Positions 30,651 to 39,235 of a stretch of 64,000 nucleotides of DNA are shown here, one piece after another (position 1 is the first letter of the stretch; each line of letters opens with the position of its first letter). Under the pieces are notes generated by a model. That model searched no databases, had not been told where the DNA came from, and was given only the letters and a program-made list of their open reading frames with translations. The DNA is from Tamaricihabitans halophyticus (lineage in GTDB: Bacteria > Actinomycetota > Actinomycetes > Mycobacteriales > Pseudonocardiaceae): contig NZ_SLXQ01000001.1 in NCBI RefSeq assembly GCF_004340875.1, forward strand, positions 558,001 to 622,000, given 5' to 3'. Made by a program: the position numbers and the translations under genes.

Positions 30651-31940
30651 TCACTCGTTCGGCAACGGCCCCTGGTCCTGCTGCTGCTCCGGCTGTGGAG
30701 CTGGTTGCGGTGCCGGCTGGGGGTTCGGCTCCTGACCCTCGGTTGGCTCCGGCTCTTCGGTCGGCTGCGGCTCCTCGGTCTGTTCCGTTTCCTCCGGCGC
30801 CTCGCTCTGCTGCGGCTGCTGGTCCTGCTGCTCGGTCGGCTGCTCCGGCTGTTCGCTCGGCGTGCTGCCGTCCTGCGGCGCCGGCTGCTGCTGCTCGGGC
30901 TGCTGGTCGGTCGGTTCTGTCGAGTCGCCCCGGTTGAACATCCCGCCAATTGAGGTCCGCGAGTCGTTCCCGGAGATCGAGTTACCCGTGATGCCCTCAA
31001 AACCGGTGACAGCCAACATCGCGATCCCGAAGCCAAGCAACGCCGTCGCGATGATCAGCGGCCACTTGAGCTTCTTGGGCATCCGGCGCTTACCGTTACC
31101 CGGCTCCGCTAGGTCGGCTGTCTCCAGCGCGGTGGTCGGCTCCCCGCCGCGCGCGGCGGCGCTCGGCACCCCCGCCAACTGGCCCTGCTTTCCGACGTAC
31201 TGCGTGGCCGCACCGAGGTGCTGCGTCTGGTCGGCACCCGGTGCCACCGGCCGGAAGACCCTAGTGTGCTCCGCGTCGGCAAGCGAACGCTGACCCGGCT
31301 GACGCTGCGTAGCCGAGTCGGCAGGAGATTGACGTTGGGTAGCCGGATCCACCGGAGACTTGCCAGTGACACCGGGCAGGGCCGTGGTTGGCGGCGGCTG
31401 CCCTGGCCCGCGTGGGGCGGTGCCCCGCTGGGTACCCGGTCCCCGCCACTGCTGTCCGTGCTGTCCTGGTTGACCCTGTCCTGGTATTGGCTGGCCCTGC
31501 CCTGGTTGACCGCTGCCAGGCAACGGCCGATACCCGCCCTGCCGCGGCGGATCCACCGGCGCCGCTACTCGGGTTCCGGGTTGCTGGCCGCCCTGCGCTG
31601 AACCCTGCGGGGCCGAACTCTGCGGGGCCGCCTTACTCGGCACCTTCAGGGTGGTGCGCACTGGCACCTTCGCGAGGTTGTCCTTGACCTTGTCCTTGGT
31701 GCGTTCCATGGACCGCTGGTAAAGCGAATGGCCCACGGTGGTGATCATGCTCGCCACACCCGCACCAAGCACCGTGCCGTACACACCGAGCAACGAACCG
31801 ACGAAGGCAGCCGTGACGGCGGCAAGCGCGGCCGCCGTCACCTGGATCGGCGAAATGCCAATCTTTTCTGAAGTTTTCTCCTTCTCGCCGGCACTCTCGT
31901 CCGCCACATCAACGGCGCCGCCGGCTTTGTCCGTACGCAT
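30651..31940 (-). CDS. Membrane protein with Gln/Pro-rich regions
   Basis: About 429 residues, not recognised. It has an acidic/charged N-terminus, one or two close membrane segments ('TAAALAAVTAAFVGSLLG' and 'AGVASMITTVGHSLY'), a middle Gln/Pro/Gly-rich region with many 'QPG/GQ' steps, another membrane helix ('WPLIIATALLGFGIAMLAVTG'-type, shortened), and a Gln/Glu/Pro-rich tail of about 90 residues. This reads as a cell-envelope protein with a disordered outside tail, common in actinobacteria. The start is uncertain: ATG 31940 lacks a good ribosome site, and TTG 31952 is another option. It is divergent from the Thr-dehydratase-like gene. Confidence 0.7.
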   Translation of the reverse strand: MRTDKAGGAVDVADESAGEKEKTSEKIGISPIQVTAAALAAVTAAFVGSLLGVYGTVLGAGVASMITTVGHSLYQRSMERTKDKVKDNLAKVPVRTTLKVPSKAAPQSSAPQGSAQGGQQPGTRVAAPVDPPRQGGYRPLPGSGQPGQGQPIPGQGQPGQHGQQWRGPGTQRGTAPRGPGQPPPTTALPGVTGKSPVDPATQRQSPADSATQRQPGQRSLADAEHTRVFRPVAPGADQTQHLGAATQYVGKQGQLAGVPSAAARGGEPTTALETADLAEPGNGKRRMPKKLKWPLIIATALLGFGIAMLAVTGFEGITGNSISGNDSRTSIGGMFNRGDSTEPTDQQPEQQQPAPQDGSTPSEQPEQPTEQQDQQPQQSEAPEETEQTEEPQPTEEPEPTEGQEPNPQPAPQPAPQPEQQQDQGPLPNE

Positions 31941-32100
31941 CTTGTCGTTCAACTCGCTGTCGGCACTCCTTCCCCTCCCGCCAGTCCTAACTGTTATGAC
32001 GTTTTCCGAGTTCCCCGCGTTAGCAACAGGTGACCGCCGACACGGCGATGGTCCATAGTGGACAAATGCCCAGTTCCGGCGAATCGGGCACAATGGCATT

Positions 32101-33048
32101 GTGCAGCTAATTACCGTCGACGACATCACCGACGCGAGGGAACGGTTGGCCGGCATCGCCGTGCGCACCCCACTATTAAGCGTCCCAGAAAACTCCCGGA
32201 ATCGCTTGTGGATCAAGCCAGAGAATCTGCAGCCGGTCGGCGCATTCAAGATCCGCGGCGCGCTGAACGCGATCGGCAAACTTCCCGAACCGGTGCGCCA
32301 GCGCGGCGTGGTGGCTTGGTCCAGCGGAAACCACGCACAGGCTGTCGCCTATGTGGCAAGGGAATTCGGCATTCCGGCGACAATCGTGGTGCCCGATTCG
32401 ACGCCACGCATCAAGATCGAATCCACCCGCGCGCTCGGCGGTACGGTCGTCGAAGTACCGATGGCGGAGCGGGAATCCCGCGCCTACCAACTCGTCAGTG
32501 AACTCGGCGCGACGCCGATTCCGCCGTTCGACCATCCAGATGTGATCGCGGGGCAGGGCACCGTCGGCCTCGAAATCGCCGAACAACTGCCCGATGTCGA
32601 CGTGGTCTTGATCCCGGTGAGCGGCGGCGGGCTCGCCTCCGGCATCGGCACCGCCGTACGAGCGCGGTGTCCCCGGGCCCGGATCTACGGCGTTGAGCCG
32701 GAACTCGCCGCGGACGCGGCGGCCAGCCTGCGCGCGGGCGAGTTGATCCGCTGGGCACCGGAGGACCGCGCCCGGACCATCGCGGACGGGTTGCGGGCCG
32801 AACCGTCCGAACTCACCTTCGCGCATCTGCGCAGCGTTCTGGACGGCATGCTCACCGTGACCGAGGAGGAGATTCGGGCCGCGCTCAAGCTACTGATCGA
32901 GCGGACCCGCACGATCGTGGAACCGTCCGGCGCGGTCGCCGCGGCCGCCTGTCTCTTCCACGGCGCCGAGCTGCCCACCGGGCAGACCGTGGCGGTCGCC
33001 TCCGGCGGAAACATCGACTCCGGCCTGCTCCGCGAGATACTGGACTGA
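32101..33048 (+). CDS. PLP-dependent threonine/serine dehydratase-like enzyme
   Basis: 315-aa fold-type II PLP enzyme. The PLP lysine is in 'GAFKIRGA' (K50), the substrate loop is 'SSGNHAQ' (74-80), and the phosphate cradle is 'SGGGLASG' (174-181). It lacks the regulatory ACT domain, as catabolic threonine dehydratases and serine racemases do. It releases ammonia from Thr/Ser or a related hydroxyamino acid. The motif 'GAFK' has Ala where many enzymes have Ser. GTG start. It converges on the DasR-like regulator. Substrate preference is not resolved. Confidence 0.88.
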   Translation: MQLITVDDITDARERLAGIAVRTPLLSVPENSRNRLWIKPENLQPVGAFKIRGALNAIGKLPEPVRQRGVVAWSSGNHAQAVAYVAREFGIPATIVVPDSTPRIKIESTRALGGTVVEVPMAERESRAYQLVSELGATPIPPFDHPDVIAGQGTVGLEIAEQLPDVDVVLIPVSGGGLASGIGTAVRARCPRARIYGVEPELAADAAASLRAGELIRWAPEDRARTIADGLRAEPSELTFAHLRSVLDGMLTVTEEEIRAALKLLIERTRTIVEPSGAVAAAACLFHGAELPTGQTVAVASGGNIDSGLLREILD

Positions 33049-33060
33049 TCCGACGAGCGG

Positions 33061-33813
33061 TTACGGACGGTTCAGCGTGGTGACGAACTTGTAGCGGTCT
33101 CCGCGATAAACCGAACGTACCCACTCCACCGGTTTACCGCCGACGGCAAAGGAGTGCCGGGAAAGCAGCAGCGTCGGCATGCCGACGTCGGCCCCGAGCA
33201 GCTCGGCTTCCTCGGGGCCGGCCAAGGCCGTCTCGATGGTCTCCTCCGCATGCCCCATCTGGACGCCGAACTGCTCGCGCAGAACCTCGTAGAGCGAACC
33301 GCCCGCGCTCACGTACTTGCGCAAACCACGAAACCGCCCGGAAGGCAGGTGCGAGGTCTCGATCGCCATCGGCTCGCCGTCCGCCAACCGCAACCGGCGC
33401 ATCCGCAGCATCTTCGCGCCGTTGCGCACCCCGAGCAGCTTCGCCAGCTCCCCCTCGGCCGGCTCCTCGGCGATATCGAGCAATCGAGAAGAGGGGCGTT
33501 TGCCTTGCGCGCGCATATCCTCGGTGTAGGAGGACAGCTGCAGCCGCTGCGCAACCTTCGGTTTCGCGACGAAGGTGCCCTTACCCTGCACGCGGTGTAG
33601 CCGCCCCTCCACGGTGAGATCGGCAAGTGCCTGGCGCACCGTGGTACGCGAGACATCGAAGGCGGAGGCGAGTGCCCGCTCTGTCGGAATCGGCGAACCG
33701 GGAGTCAGCGTCGCGATCAGCTCGACCAGGTGCCGCTTGAGCCGCCAGTACTTCGGCTCACGGAGCGTTCGCGCGCCAGCATCGGGCGTCACGGTGGTAG
33801 AGGCTTCCAGCAT
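33061..33813 (-). CDS. DasR-like GntR/HutC-family regulator
   Basis: 250 residues. Winged helix (about 18-85, '[22 protein letters not shown]' and '[10 protein letters not shown]') plus UTRA ligand domain (about 95-245). It follows Streptomyces DasR, the regulator of N-acetylglucosamine use, in family and in position: it is divergent from an amino-sugar SIS gene and a GlcNAc-type kinase gene, with a perfect DasR-type operator in between. In Streptomyces GlcN-6-P releases DasR from its sites. ATG 33813 is preceded by GAGGAG. The dasR identity is inferred from site and neighbours. Confidence 0.85.
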   Translation of the reverse strand: MLEASTTVTPDAGARTLREPKYWRLKRHLVELIATLTPGSPIPTERALASAFDVSRTTVRQALADLTVEGRLHRVQGKGTFVAKPKVAQRLQLSSYTEDMRAQGKRPSSRLLDIAEEPAEGELAKLLGVRNGAKMLRMRRLRLADGEPMAIETSHLPSGRFRGLRKYVSAGGSLYEVLREQFGVQMGHAEETIETALAGPEEAELLGADVGMPTLLLSRHSFAVGGKPVEWVRSVYRGDRYKFVTTLNRP

Positions 33814-33963
33814 CGCTAATCTCCTCGACTCGACCGGCCAGCTGGACCACACCGACCCTTGCCAGCTTTCCGCGCTCCCGCCCAGGATGCCTTGCCAGTA
33901 CCTCGGCGGGCGAAGAATGTAGGAAGAACGTGATTCGCGCTACGTCCGCCAGCCACGGTAGCA

Positions 33964-33977
33964 TTGGTCTAGACCAA
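33964..33977. promoter_or_regulatory. dre operator (DasR site)
   Basis: TTGGTCTAGACCAA is a perfect 14-bp palindrome and matches the dre core TGGTCTAGACCA. It lies between the two divergent promoters, 44 bases upstream of the SIS gene start. Confidence 0.93.
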
Positions 33978-34021
33978 GCCATAGCAGTTACCGGGGCCGG
34001 TAGATACTTCTGAGGAGACCG

Positions 34022-35077
34022 ATGACGAGCATTTCGCCCGATGTGACACCCGGTAAACACATGGCGGCGGAGATCGCCGAACAACCGGCCGTGCTATCCG
34101 GGCTCTACGCCAACCGGGCGGAGATCGCCCAGCTGGCCGAGGCGATTCGACGGCACCGGCCACGGTTCGCGCTGCTCGCCGCCCGTGGCTCGAGCGATCA
34201 TGCCGCGCTGTACGCGAAGTACCTGGTCGAAGTGCTGCTCGGACTGCCGGCCGGTTTGGTGTCCCCGTCCACCATCACGCTCTACGAAGCCGAGCCGGAT
34301 CTGCGCGATGTACTGCTGATCGCGGTCAGTCAGAGCGGCGGTTCGCCGGATCTGCTCGCGGTTACCGAAACCGCGCGGGCCAGGGGGGCGCTGACCGTCG
34401 CGGTCAGCAACACCGCGGACTCGCCACTGGCGAACGCCGCACAGTACGCGGTGCCGATCGGCGCGGGCACGGAAACCGCGGTGGCCGCGACCAAAACCTA
34501 CTCGGCCACCCTGCTCGCGCTCTACCTGCTGATCGACGCGGTACGCGAGGGCACCGGCGAGCATGCGGCCGCGCTCGGCGAACTGGCCGAACAAGCCCTT
34601 ACCGAATGCACCGGTCCAGTGGAGGAAGCCGTCCAGCGGTATCGCTTCGCCGATCGGATGGTGGCCTGCGCCCGAGGGTATTCCTACGCGAGCGCCTGCG
34701 AGTCCGCGCTCAAACTCGCCGAGACCAGCTATCTGCACGCGCGCGCCTACAGCGGGGCTGATCTGCTGCACGGGCCGGTGGCCGCGGTCGACCCGGAAAC
34801 CGCCGTACTGGCCATCACCAGCGCCGGGCGTGGCGGCGCTGCCATGCACGAGGTGCTGGACACCGTGCGGCAACGCGGCGCGGACGTACTCGCGGTCGGC
34901 TCGGCGGCGACCCACGCGCCCGCGGCACAGCGCATCCCGCTGCCCGAATGCGCCGAGGAAGTGGCGCCGGTATTGGAAGTACTGCCCGCGCAACGGCTCG
35001 CGCTCGGGCTCGCCCTTGCCCGCGGATTCGATCCCGACCAGCCACGTGGCCTCAACAAGGTGACCAGAACCCGATGA
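34022..35077 (+). CDS. Double-SIS-domain sugar isomerase/deaminase (GlmS/NagB-II/AgaS-like)
   Basis: 351 residues, two SIS phosphosugar domains (about 35-170 and 195-330). 'ARGSSDHAALYAKYLVE' opens the first and 'SQSGGSPDLLAVTETARARGA' binds the phosphate; 'GRGYSYA'-like 'ARGYSYASACESALKLAETSY' is the start of the second, as in the isomerase half of GlmS. The glutamine amidotransferase half of GlmS is absent, so it is expected to act in the degradative direction, turning GlcN-6-P into Fru-6-P and ammonia. It is under the dre operator and overlaps the kinase gene by 4 bases. ATG preceded by GAGGAG. Confidence 0.88.
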   Translation: MTSISPDVTPGKHMAAEIAEQPAVLSGLYANRAEIAQLAEAIRRHRPRFALLAARGSSDHAALYAKYLVEVLLGLPAGLVSPSTITLYEAEPDLRDVLLIAVSQSGGSPDLLAVTETARARGALTVAVSNTADSPLANAAQYAVPIGAGTETAVAATKTYSATLLALYLLIDAVREGTGEHAAALGELAEQALTECTGPVEEAVQRYRFADRMVACARGYSYASACESALKLAETSYLHARAYSGADLLHGPVAAVDPETAVLAITSAGRGGAAMHEVLDTVRQRGADVLAVGSAATHAPAAQRIPLPECAEEVAPVLEVLPAQRLALGLALARGFDPDQPRGLNKVTRTR

Positions 35078-36021
35078 GTTACGTACTCGGGGTGGACACC
35101 GGTGGCACCACAACCCGCGCGGTGGTCACCGATCTGGCCGGCACGGTGCTCGGCACGGGCCGATCCGGTGGCGGCAACCCGAACTCGCATGCCCCGGAAC
35201 AAGCGGCCAAGCACCTCGCCGAGGCGATTGACGCCGCACTGCACGGCGTCGCAGCTCCCGCGGAGGTCGCCGCCGCGGTGGTCGGCATGGCCGGCACAAG
35301 CAAACTCACCGACCCGGCCGTCGCCAGTACGTTCGCCACCGCATGGGCCTCGCTCGGCTGCGAGGTCGATATCCGCACCGACGTCGAGGTCGCCTACGCC
35401 TCGGCGACCGCCGAACCGGACGGCACCCTGCTGATTGGCGGCACAGGTTCGATCGCCGGCCAGATCCGGACACGCCGGCTGATCCGCACGGTGGGCGGCT
35501 ATGGCTGGCTACTCGGCGATGAGGGCTCGGCGTTCTGGGTTGGCAGGGCGGCAATCCGGGCAACGCTGCGCGCGCTGGAAACCGAGGACGCCTTGGGCGA
35601 GCTGGCCGGCAAGGTACTCGCCGAATCCGGGCTCGGCCCGGACGAGCCAATGGCCAGGCGCCGGCTGTGGCGGGAGCTGATCACCGCCGCCAATGCCCAG
35701 CAACCCATCCAGCTCGCCCGGTTCGCCCCGCTGGTGAGCACGGCTGCCGAGCAGGCGGATCCGGCCGCACTGGAGATCGTGCGCGAGGCAGGTGACGTAC
35801 TGGTCCAGCTGGCGCTGGACGCGCGGGAGGCCGCGGAGTCGACCCCGGTGGTACTCGCCGGCAGTGTGCTCGGCCAGGACTCGCCGATCGGCCGGCGGGT
35901 CCGCACCGAACTGACCGGGCACGGTATCCGGGTGCTCAGTACCGGTGACGGGGTACGCGGCGCGGCGTGGCTCGCAGCGGTACGGATTCTCGGCGAGCAG
36001 GCGCCGCATCCACTCGGCTGA
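35074..36021 (+). CDS. N-acetylglucosamine kinase-like protein (BadF/BadG/BcrA/BcrD ATPase family)
   Basis: 315 residues of the ASKHA fold. 'LGVDTGGTTTRAVVTD' is the phosphate-1 loop, 'RTDVEVAYASATAEPDGTLLIGGTGSIAG' (shortened) the phosphate-2 and adenosine region, and 'GYGWLLGDEGSAFW' is the hallmark of bacterial/mammalian GlcNAc kinases. It likely phosphorylates free GlcNAc or a related sugar to the 6-phosphate, feeding a deacetylase elsewhere and then the SIS protein. It starts on the stop of the SIS gene (ATGA overlap). The dre site upstream supports control by the DasR-like regulator. Confidence 0.88.
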   Translation: MSYVLGVDTGGTTTRAVVTDLAGTVLGTGRSGGGNPNSHAPEQAAKHLAEAIDAALHGVAAPAEVAAAVVGMAGTSKLTDPAVASTFATAWASLGCEVDIRTDVEVAYASATAEPDGTLLIGGTGSIAGQIRTRRLIRTVGGYGWLLGDEGSAFWVGRAAIRATLRALETEDALGELAGKVLAESGLGPDEPMARRRLWRELITAANAQQPIQLARFAPLVSTAAEQADPAALEIVREAGDVLVQLALDAREAAESTPVVLAGSVLGQDSPIGRRVRTELTGHGIRVLSTGDGVRGAAWLAAVRILGEQAPHPLG

Positions 36022-36026
36022 GCTGG

Positions 36027-36737
36027 CTACGGTGCGGGCCGTTCGGTCTCTTCGGACTCGTTTTCCTGGCGCCTGACTTCTGGGTCCTGGCCGGCGATCC
36101 GCGGGTGTCGCAGCCCCGGGTGGTCGGCGGGCAGTGTCGCACGCAACACCCAAGCGCTGATCGCGATGGTCACCGCGATCAGTGGCCAGGACAACGCCAC
36201 CCTGGCCACCCCGAGCGCGACCACCTCACCTGCCCACCACAACGTCGCGTAGACCGCCACGCGCAGCGTGTACTGCACGAACACCCAGATCCAGCTGGCA
36301 AGACCGTATGCCCGCAGCAACGCCGGATCACGCCGCCAGCTGGTCTTCTGACCGAGCGCGAACCCCACTACTACGCCGAGCAGTGGCCAGCGCAACACGA
36401 TGCTCGCCGCCCAGGCCAGCGCGCTCGCGATGTTCATCAGCAGCTGGATGAGAAAGAAGTCCTGCGCGCGTCCGGTGTAGAGCGCCAGCAGCGCGGCCGC
36501 GCACACTCCGGCCACGCTGATCAGCACGGCGCCCAGCTTGCCGCCGCGAACCAGGCGCAGAATCCCGATCACCAGACCAACACCGACCGCCGCGGCGGCA
36601 CCAATCAGAATCGAGTTGCTCGCGAGCAGCCAACCGACTACAAAGGCCGCGGGCGGCAGGCTGGCGTCGAGCGCGCCCCGGCGCCCGCCGAGCAACGTGG
36701 CCAGCGAGTCATCGCGCTCCGTCCGCACCTCAGTCAC
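36027..36737 (-). CDS. DUF3159 membrane protein
   Basis: 236 residues with about six membrane helices. 'LLGGRRGALDASLPPAAFVVGW' near the start is the DUF3159 signature, and 'WRRDPALLRAYGLASWIWV' the conserved mid-region. Function unknown; the family is actinobacterial. GTG start with AGGAGG just upstream. A DtxR/IdeR-like iron box lies 25 bases upstream of the start, overlapping the expected promoter, so the gene may respond to iron. It converges on the kinase gene. Confidence 0.88.
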   Translation of the reverse strand: MTEVRTERDDSLATLLGGRRGALDASLPPAAFVVGWLLASNSILIGAAAAVGVGLVIGILRLVRGGKLGAVLISVAGVCAAALLALYTGRAQDFFLIQLLMNIASALAWAASIVLRWPLLGVVVGFALGQKTSWRRDPALLRAYGLASWIWVFVQYTLRVAVYATLWWAGEVVALGVARVALSWPLIAVTIAISAWVLRATLPADHPGLRHPRIAGQDPEVRRQENESEETERPAP

Positions 36738-36761
36738 GCCTCCTACCCTGCCTCATTTCGC

Positions 36762-36780
36762 GAAGGTTAGGCAGACCTAA
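36762..36780 (-). promoter_or_regulatory. Iron box (DtxR/IdeR-like operator)
   Basis: GAAGGTTAGGCAGACCTAA matches the IdeR/DtxR consensus TTAGGTTAGGCTAACCTAA at 15 of 19 positions, with both TTAGG/CCTAA halves intact. It lies in the divergent region of the DUF3159 gene (25 bases away) and the SGNH hydrolase gene (151 bases away). Confidence 0.6.
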
Positions 36781-36931
36781 TTTGAACCGACCTGGCCCGC
36801 CGGAACCAACGGTGGCGTAGGTTCGATCAACGGGGGCATGCTGGGACATGTTTGGGAAGTCGTTGTTCAATCAGAGGGCTTTGCCAAACGCCCACGTTTG
36901 CGGTGCACAAACTGGAGGGAAAGGGGAGGAC

Positions 36932-37765
36932 GTGCACGGCTGGGATAGCTATCTCGCGATCGGGGACAGCTTTACCGAAGGACTCAGTGACACTCTGCCA
37001 GATGGCAGTTACCGGGGATGGGCCGACCGCCTTGCCGAGCTGCTTGGCGAAGACAATCCGCGCTTTCGCTACGCCAATCTCGCGCTACGCGGCAAGATGC
37101 TGCGCGAGATCCTGGACGAGCAACTACCAATCGCGCTAGAGGTCAAACCTGACCTTGTCACGCTCTGCGCTGGCGGCAACGATGTGATCCTGCCGGGCAG
37201 CGATGTGGACGAACTGGCCGGCCTCTTCGAGGAAGGCGTGCGTTCGCTGCTCGCTGCCGGTATCGATGTACTCATCTTCACCGGGCCGGACCCCAAGGTG
37301 AGCCCGGTAGTGCGGCTCGTCCGGTCGAAGGTAGCGATCTACAACAGCAACCTGCATGCCATCGCCGAGCGACACGGGGTACGCATCGTCGACCTGTGGT
37401 CGATGAGCGTGCTCAGCGATCGGCGCGCGTGGAGCGACGATCGGCTGCACTTCACCGCGGAAGGGCATCGCAGGATCGCGCTGCGCACGGCCGAGGTACT
37501 CGGCCTTCCGGTCAAGGCGGACTGGCGGGAGCCATGGCCGACAGTGCCAGAGGACAACTGGATGGCACTGCGCCGCCGGGACCTGGAGTGGACCCGCGAG
37601 CATCTGATCCCGTGGATTCGTCGCCAGCTACGCGGTGAATCGATGGGTGACGGGCTGACGCCGAAACGCCCCGAGCTTGCCCCGCTGATCAGCCGGCAAG
37701 GAAACCGATGGCGCCCACTGGGCGAACCCGCGGCATGTCCGGAGCCCCGTTCGCCGCAAGGGTGA
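36932..37765 (+). CDS. SGNH/GDSL hydrolase
   Basis: 277 residues. Block I 'IGDSFTEGLSD' carries the nucleophilic Ser, 'LCAGGNDVI' is block III with its Asn, and 'DDRLHFTAEGH' supplies the Asp-x-x-His pair. These are lipases/esterases acting on acyl or acetyl esters. There is no signal peptide, so it is cytoplasmic. The region after about 215 is a C-terminal extension ('DNWMALRRRDLEWTREHLIPW', shortened) common in actinobacterial members. GTG 36932 is chosen because GGGGAGG precedes it; the frame runs open further upstream but without homology. Confidence 0.9.
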   Translation: MHGWDSYLAIGDSFTEGLSDTLPDGSYRGWADRLAELLGEDNPRFRYANLALRGKMLREILDEQLPIALEVKPDLVTLCAGGNDVILPGSDVDELAGLFEEGVRSLLAAGIDVLIFTGPDPKVSPVVRLVRSKVAIYNSNLHAIAERHGVRIVDLWSMSVLSDRRAWSDDRLHFTAEGHRRIALRTAEVLGLPVKADWREPWPTVPEDNWMALRRRDLEWTREHLIPWIRRQLRGESMGDGLTPKRPELAPLISRQGNRWRPLGEPAACPEPRSPQG

Positions 37766-37912
37766 GCACAGATGTGCTAACCATCCCCCGCACGAGCGGT
37801 AAAGTTTCGAATATGTGGTGTCTCTCACATCATCTCTCACCGCTTCGGCTCATACCATCGTGTGTCGCCGATCGTGTAGACGCGCGCATGCAGAGAGGTG
37901 GTATCGATCTAG

Positions 37913-38659
37913 ATGGAGGATCCGATCACCACCCAGCGGTTGCGCGATGCCGCTAAGGCGAAGCGCGGAACGTGGGTGGCCGCTGGTGTACTGACCGTAC
38001 TGACCACCGGGTTATTGGCCAGCGTCGTGAACTGGTGGGAGCAGGACACCATCGAAGCGGATCTGATCAGCCGAACCCAGCTCGCGCTGCGGGACAACGG
38101 GATGGCCCCGGAAGGTGTCTCCTTCGACGGGCGCGAGGCCACGCTGTATGGCTCGCTCGCATCGGACCAGGACGCGATCGCCGCGGTGCGCGGAGTTCCC
38201 GGTGTTCGCTCGGTCAACGCGGACGGGGAGCAATCCGAATACCACTCCTCCGCGGTGGACACCGATGAGCCGAAGGTGTCCACCGCGCTCGGCGGCAGGG
38301 TTATGGATGTGTCCGTACTGCGCGGCAGGGTAAGTCAGCTCCAGGCCGAGCAGCCGATCTTGTTCTCCCCGGACAGCACCGACGTCTCGGCCGAAGGGTT
38401 GCGCACCATCGACGGTGTCGCCGCGCTACTCAAGGAGAACCCGCAGGCAAAGGCGGAGGTCGCGGGCCACTCGGCGAACGAGAGCGGGGCGAGCGAATCG
38501 AATGTCGCGCTCGCGGCGGACAACCGGGCGAGCGTGGTGTTCGACCTGCTTGTCGAACGCGGCGTGCCGGTCGATCAGCTGACCGCCGAGGGTTACGCCG
38601 ATACCCAGCCAATGGAGACCCCGGAAACCAGCAGGCGCGTCGAGATCATCGTGCGTTAG
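37913..38659 (+). CDS. ArfA-like OmpA-domain protein
   Basis: 248 residues. One N-terminal membrane helix (about 20-42) is followed by a BON-like region ('LRDNGMAPEGVSFDGREATLYGS', shortened; about 55-110) and a C-terminal OmpA domain (about 130-248, 'VAGHSANESGASE', 'LAADNRASVVFDLLVERGV'). The layout helix-BON-OmpA is that of M. tuberculosis ArfA (Rv0899), needed for ammonia release at acid pH. OmpA domains bind peptidoglycan. In the OmpA box the usual 'GHTD' appears as GHSA. It is followed 8 bases on by an ArfB-like small membrane gene. Confidence 0.85.
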   Translation: MEDPITTQRLRDAAKAKRGTWVAAGVLTVLTTGLLASVVNWWEQDTIEADLISRTQLALRDNGMAPEGVSFDGREATLYGSLASDQDAIAAVRGVPGVRSVNADGEQSEYHSSAVDTDEPKVSTALGGRVMDVSVLRGRVSQLQAEQPILFSPDSTDVSAEGLRTIDGVAALLKENPQAKAEVAGHSANESGASESNVALAADNRASVVFDLLVERGVPVDQLTAEGYADTQPMETPETSRRVEIIVR

Positions 38660-38667
38660 GAGAGAGC

Positions 38668-38958
38668 ATGCTCTGGCTGTTAGGCGAGATCTGGGTGTGG
38701 TGCCTGATCTCGTTCGTGCTCGGGGGACTGGTCAGTGCACTGGTGTTCATCGGGCCAGCCAAACGGCGGATGGCGGCGGCGCTACTGGAAGAACGCCGGC
38801 GGCACACCGCGCCGCATCGCCAACCGCCGCAACGCCAGCAACGATCGGAACACCCCCGCCAACCCGCTGCGCATCGCGCACCCGAACAGGAACCGCCGGA
38901 GCGGATCCAACAGCCGCGGGTAGCGCTGCGCTACCCGCAACACGACTACGACGAGTAG
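38668..38958 (+). CDS. ArfB-like small membrane protein
   Basis: 96 residues with one strong membrane segment at the start ('LGEIWVWCLISFVLGGLVSALVFI', shortened) and a long Arg/Gln/Pro-rich cytoplasmic tail. It follows the ArfA-like gene after 8 bases with AGGAGAG near the ATG. In mycobacteria arfA-arfB-arfC form one operon; ArfB has the same size and layout. The tail is low-complexity. The pairing is inferred mainly from position. Confidence 0.65.
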   Translation: MLWLLGEIWVWCLISFVLGGLVSALVFIGPAKRRMAAALLEERRRHTAPHRQPPQRQQRSEHPRQPAAHRAPEQEPPERIQQPRVALRYPQHDYDE

Positions 38959-39235
38959 AGCCGCTGGGCCGATGTCGAGTCGCCCGGACTTCGGCTCTCC
39001 CCCACGGAGTCGACGAAGGCAACACGACATCGGCCGCGAAACGATTCAGCGCTGCGTGCCGATCCGCCACGCCACGGTAAACCGGCCGCGCCCAAACCGC
39101 TGTGGGCCAGCCTCGCATGGAACGCCCCAGACGCACTAAACAACGGCTAAACGCCACCGATGAGACCGCTGACCTTAACGACTGCGGACACGCATAGTCA
39201 CCGCAAGAACCTCAACGAACGCGCTGCCCGCGCGC

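Noticed and set aside
30651-32279. The membrane-protein gene extended upstream to 32279
   Set aside because: This would add about 113 residues overlapping the divergent Thr-dehydratase-like gene and lacking coding character, so a shorter start was chosen.
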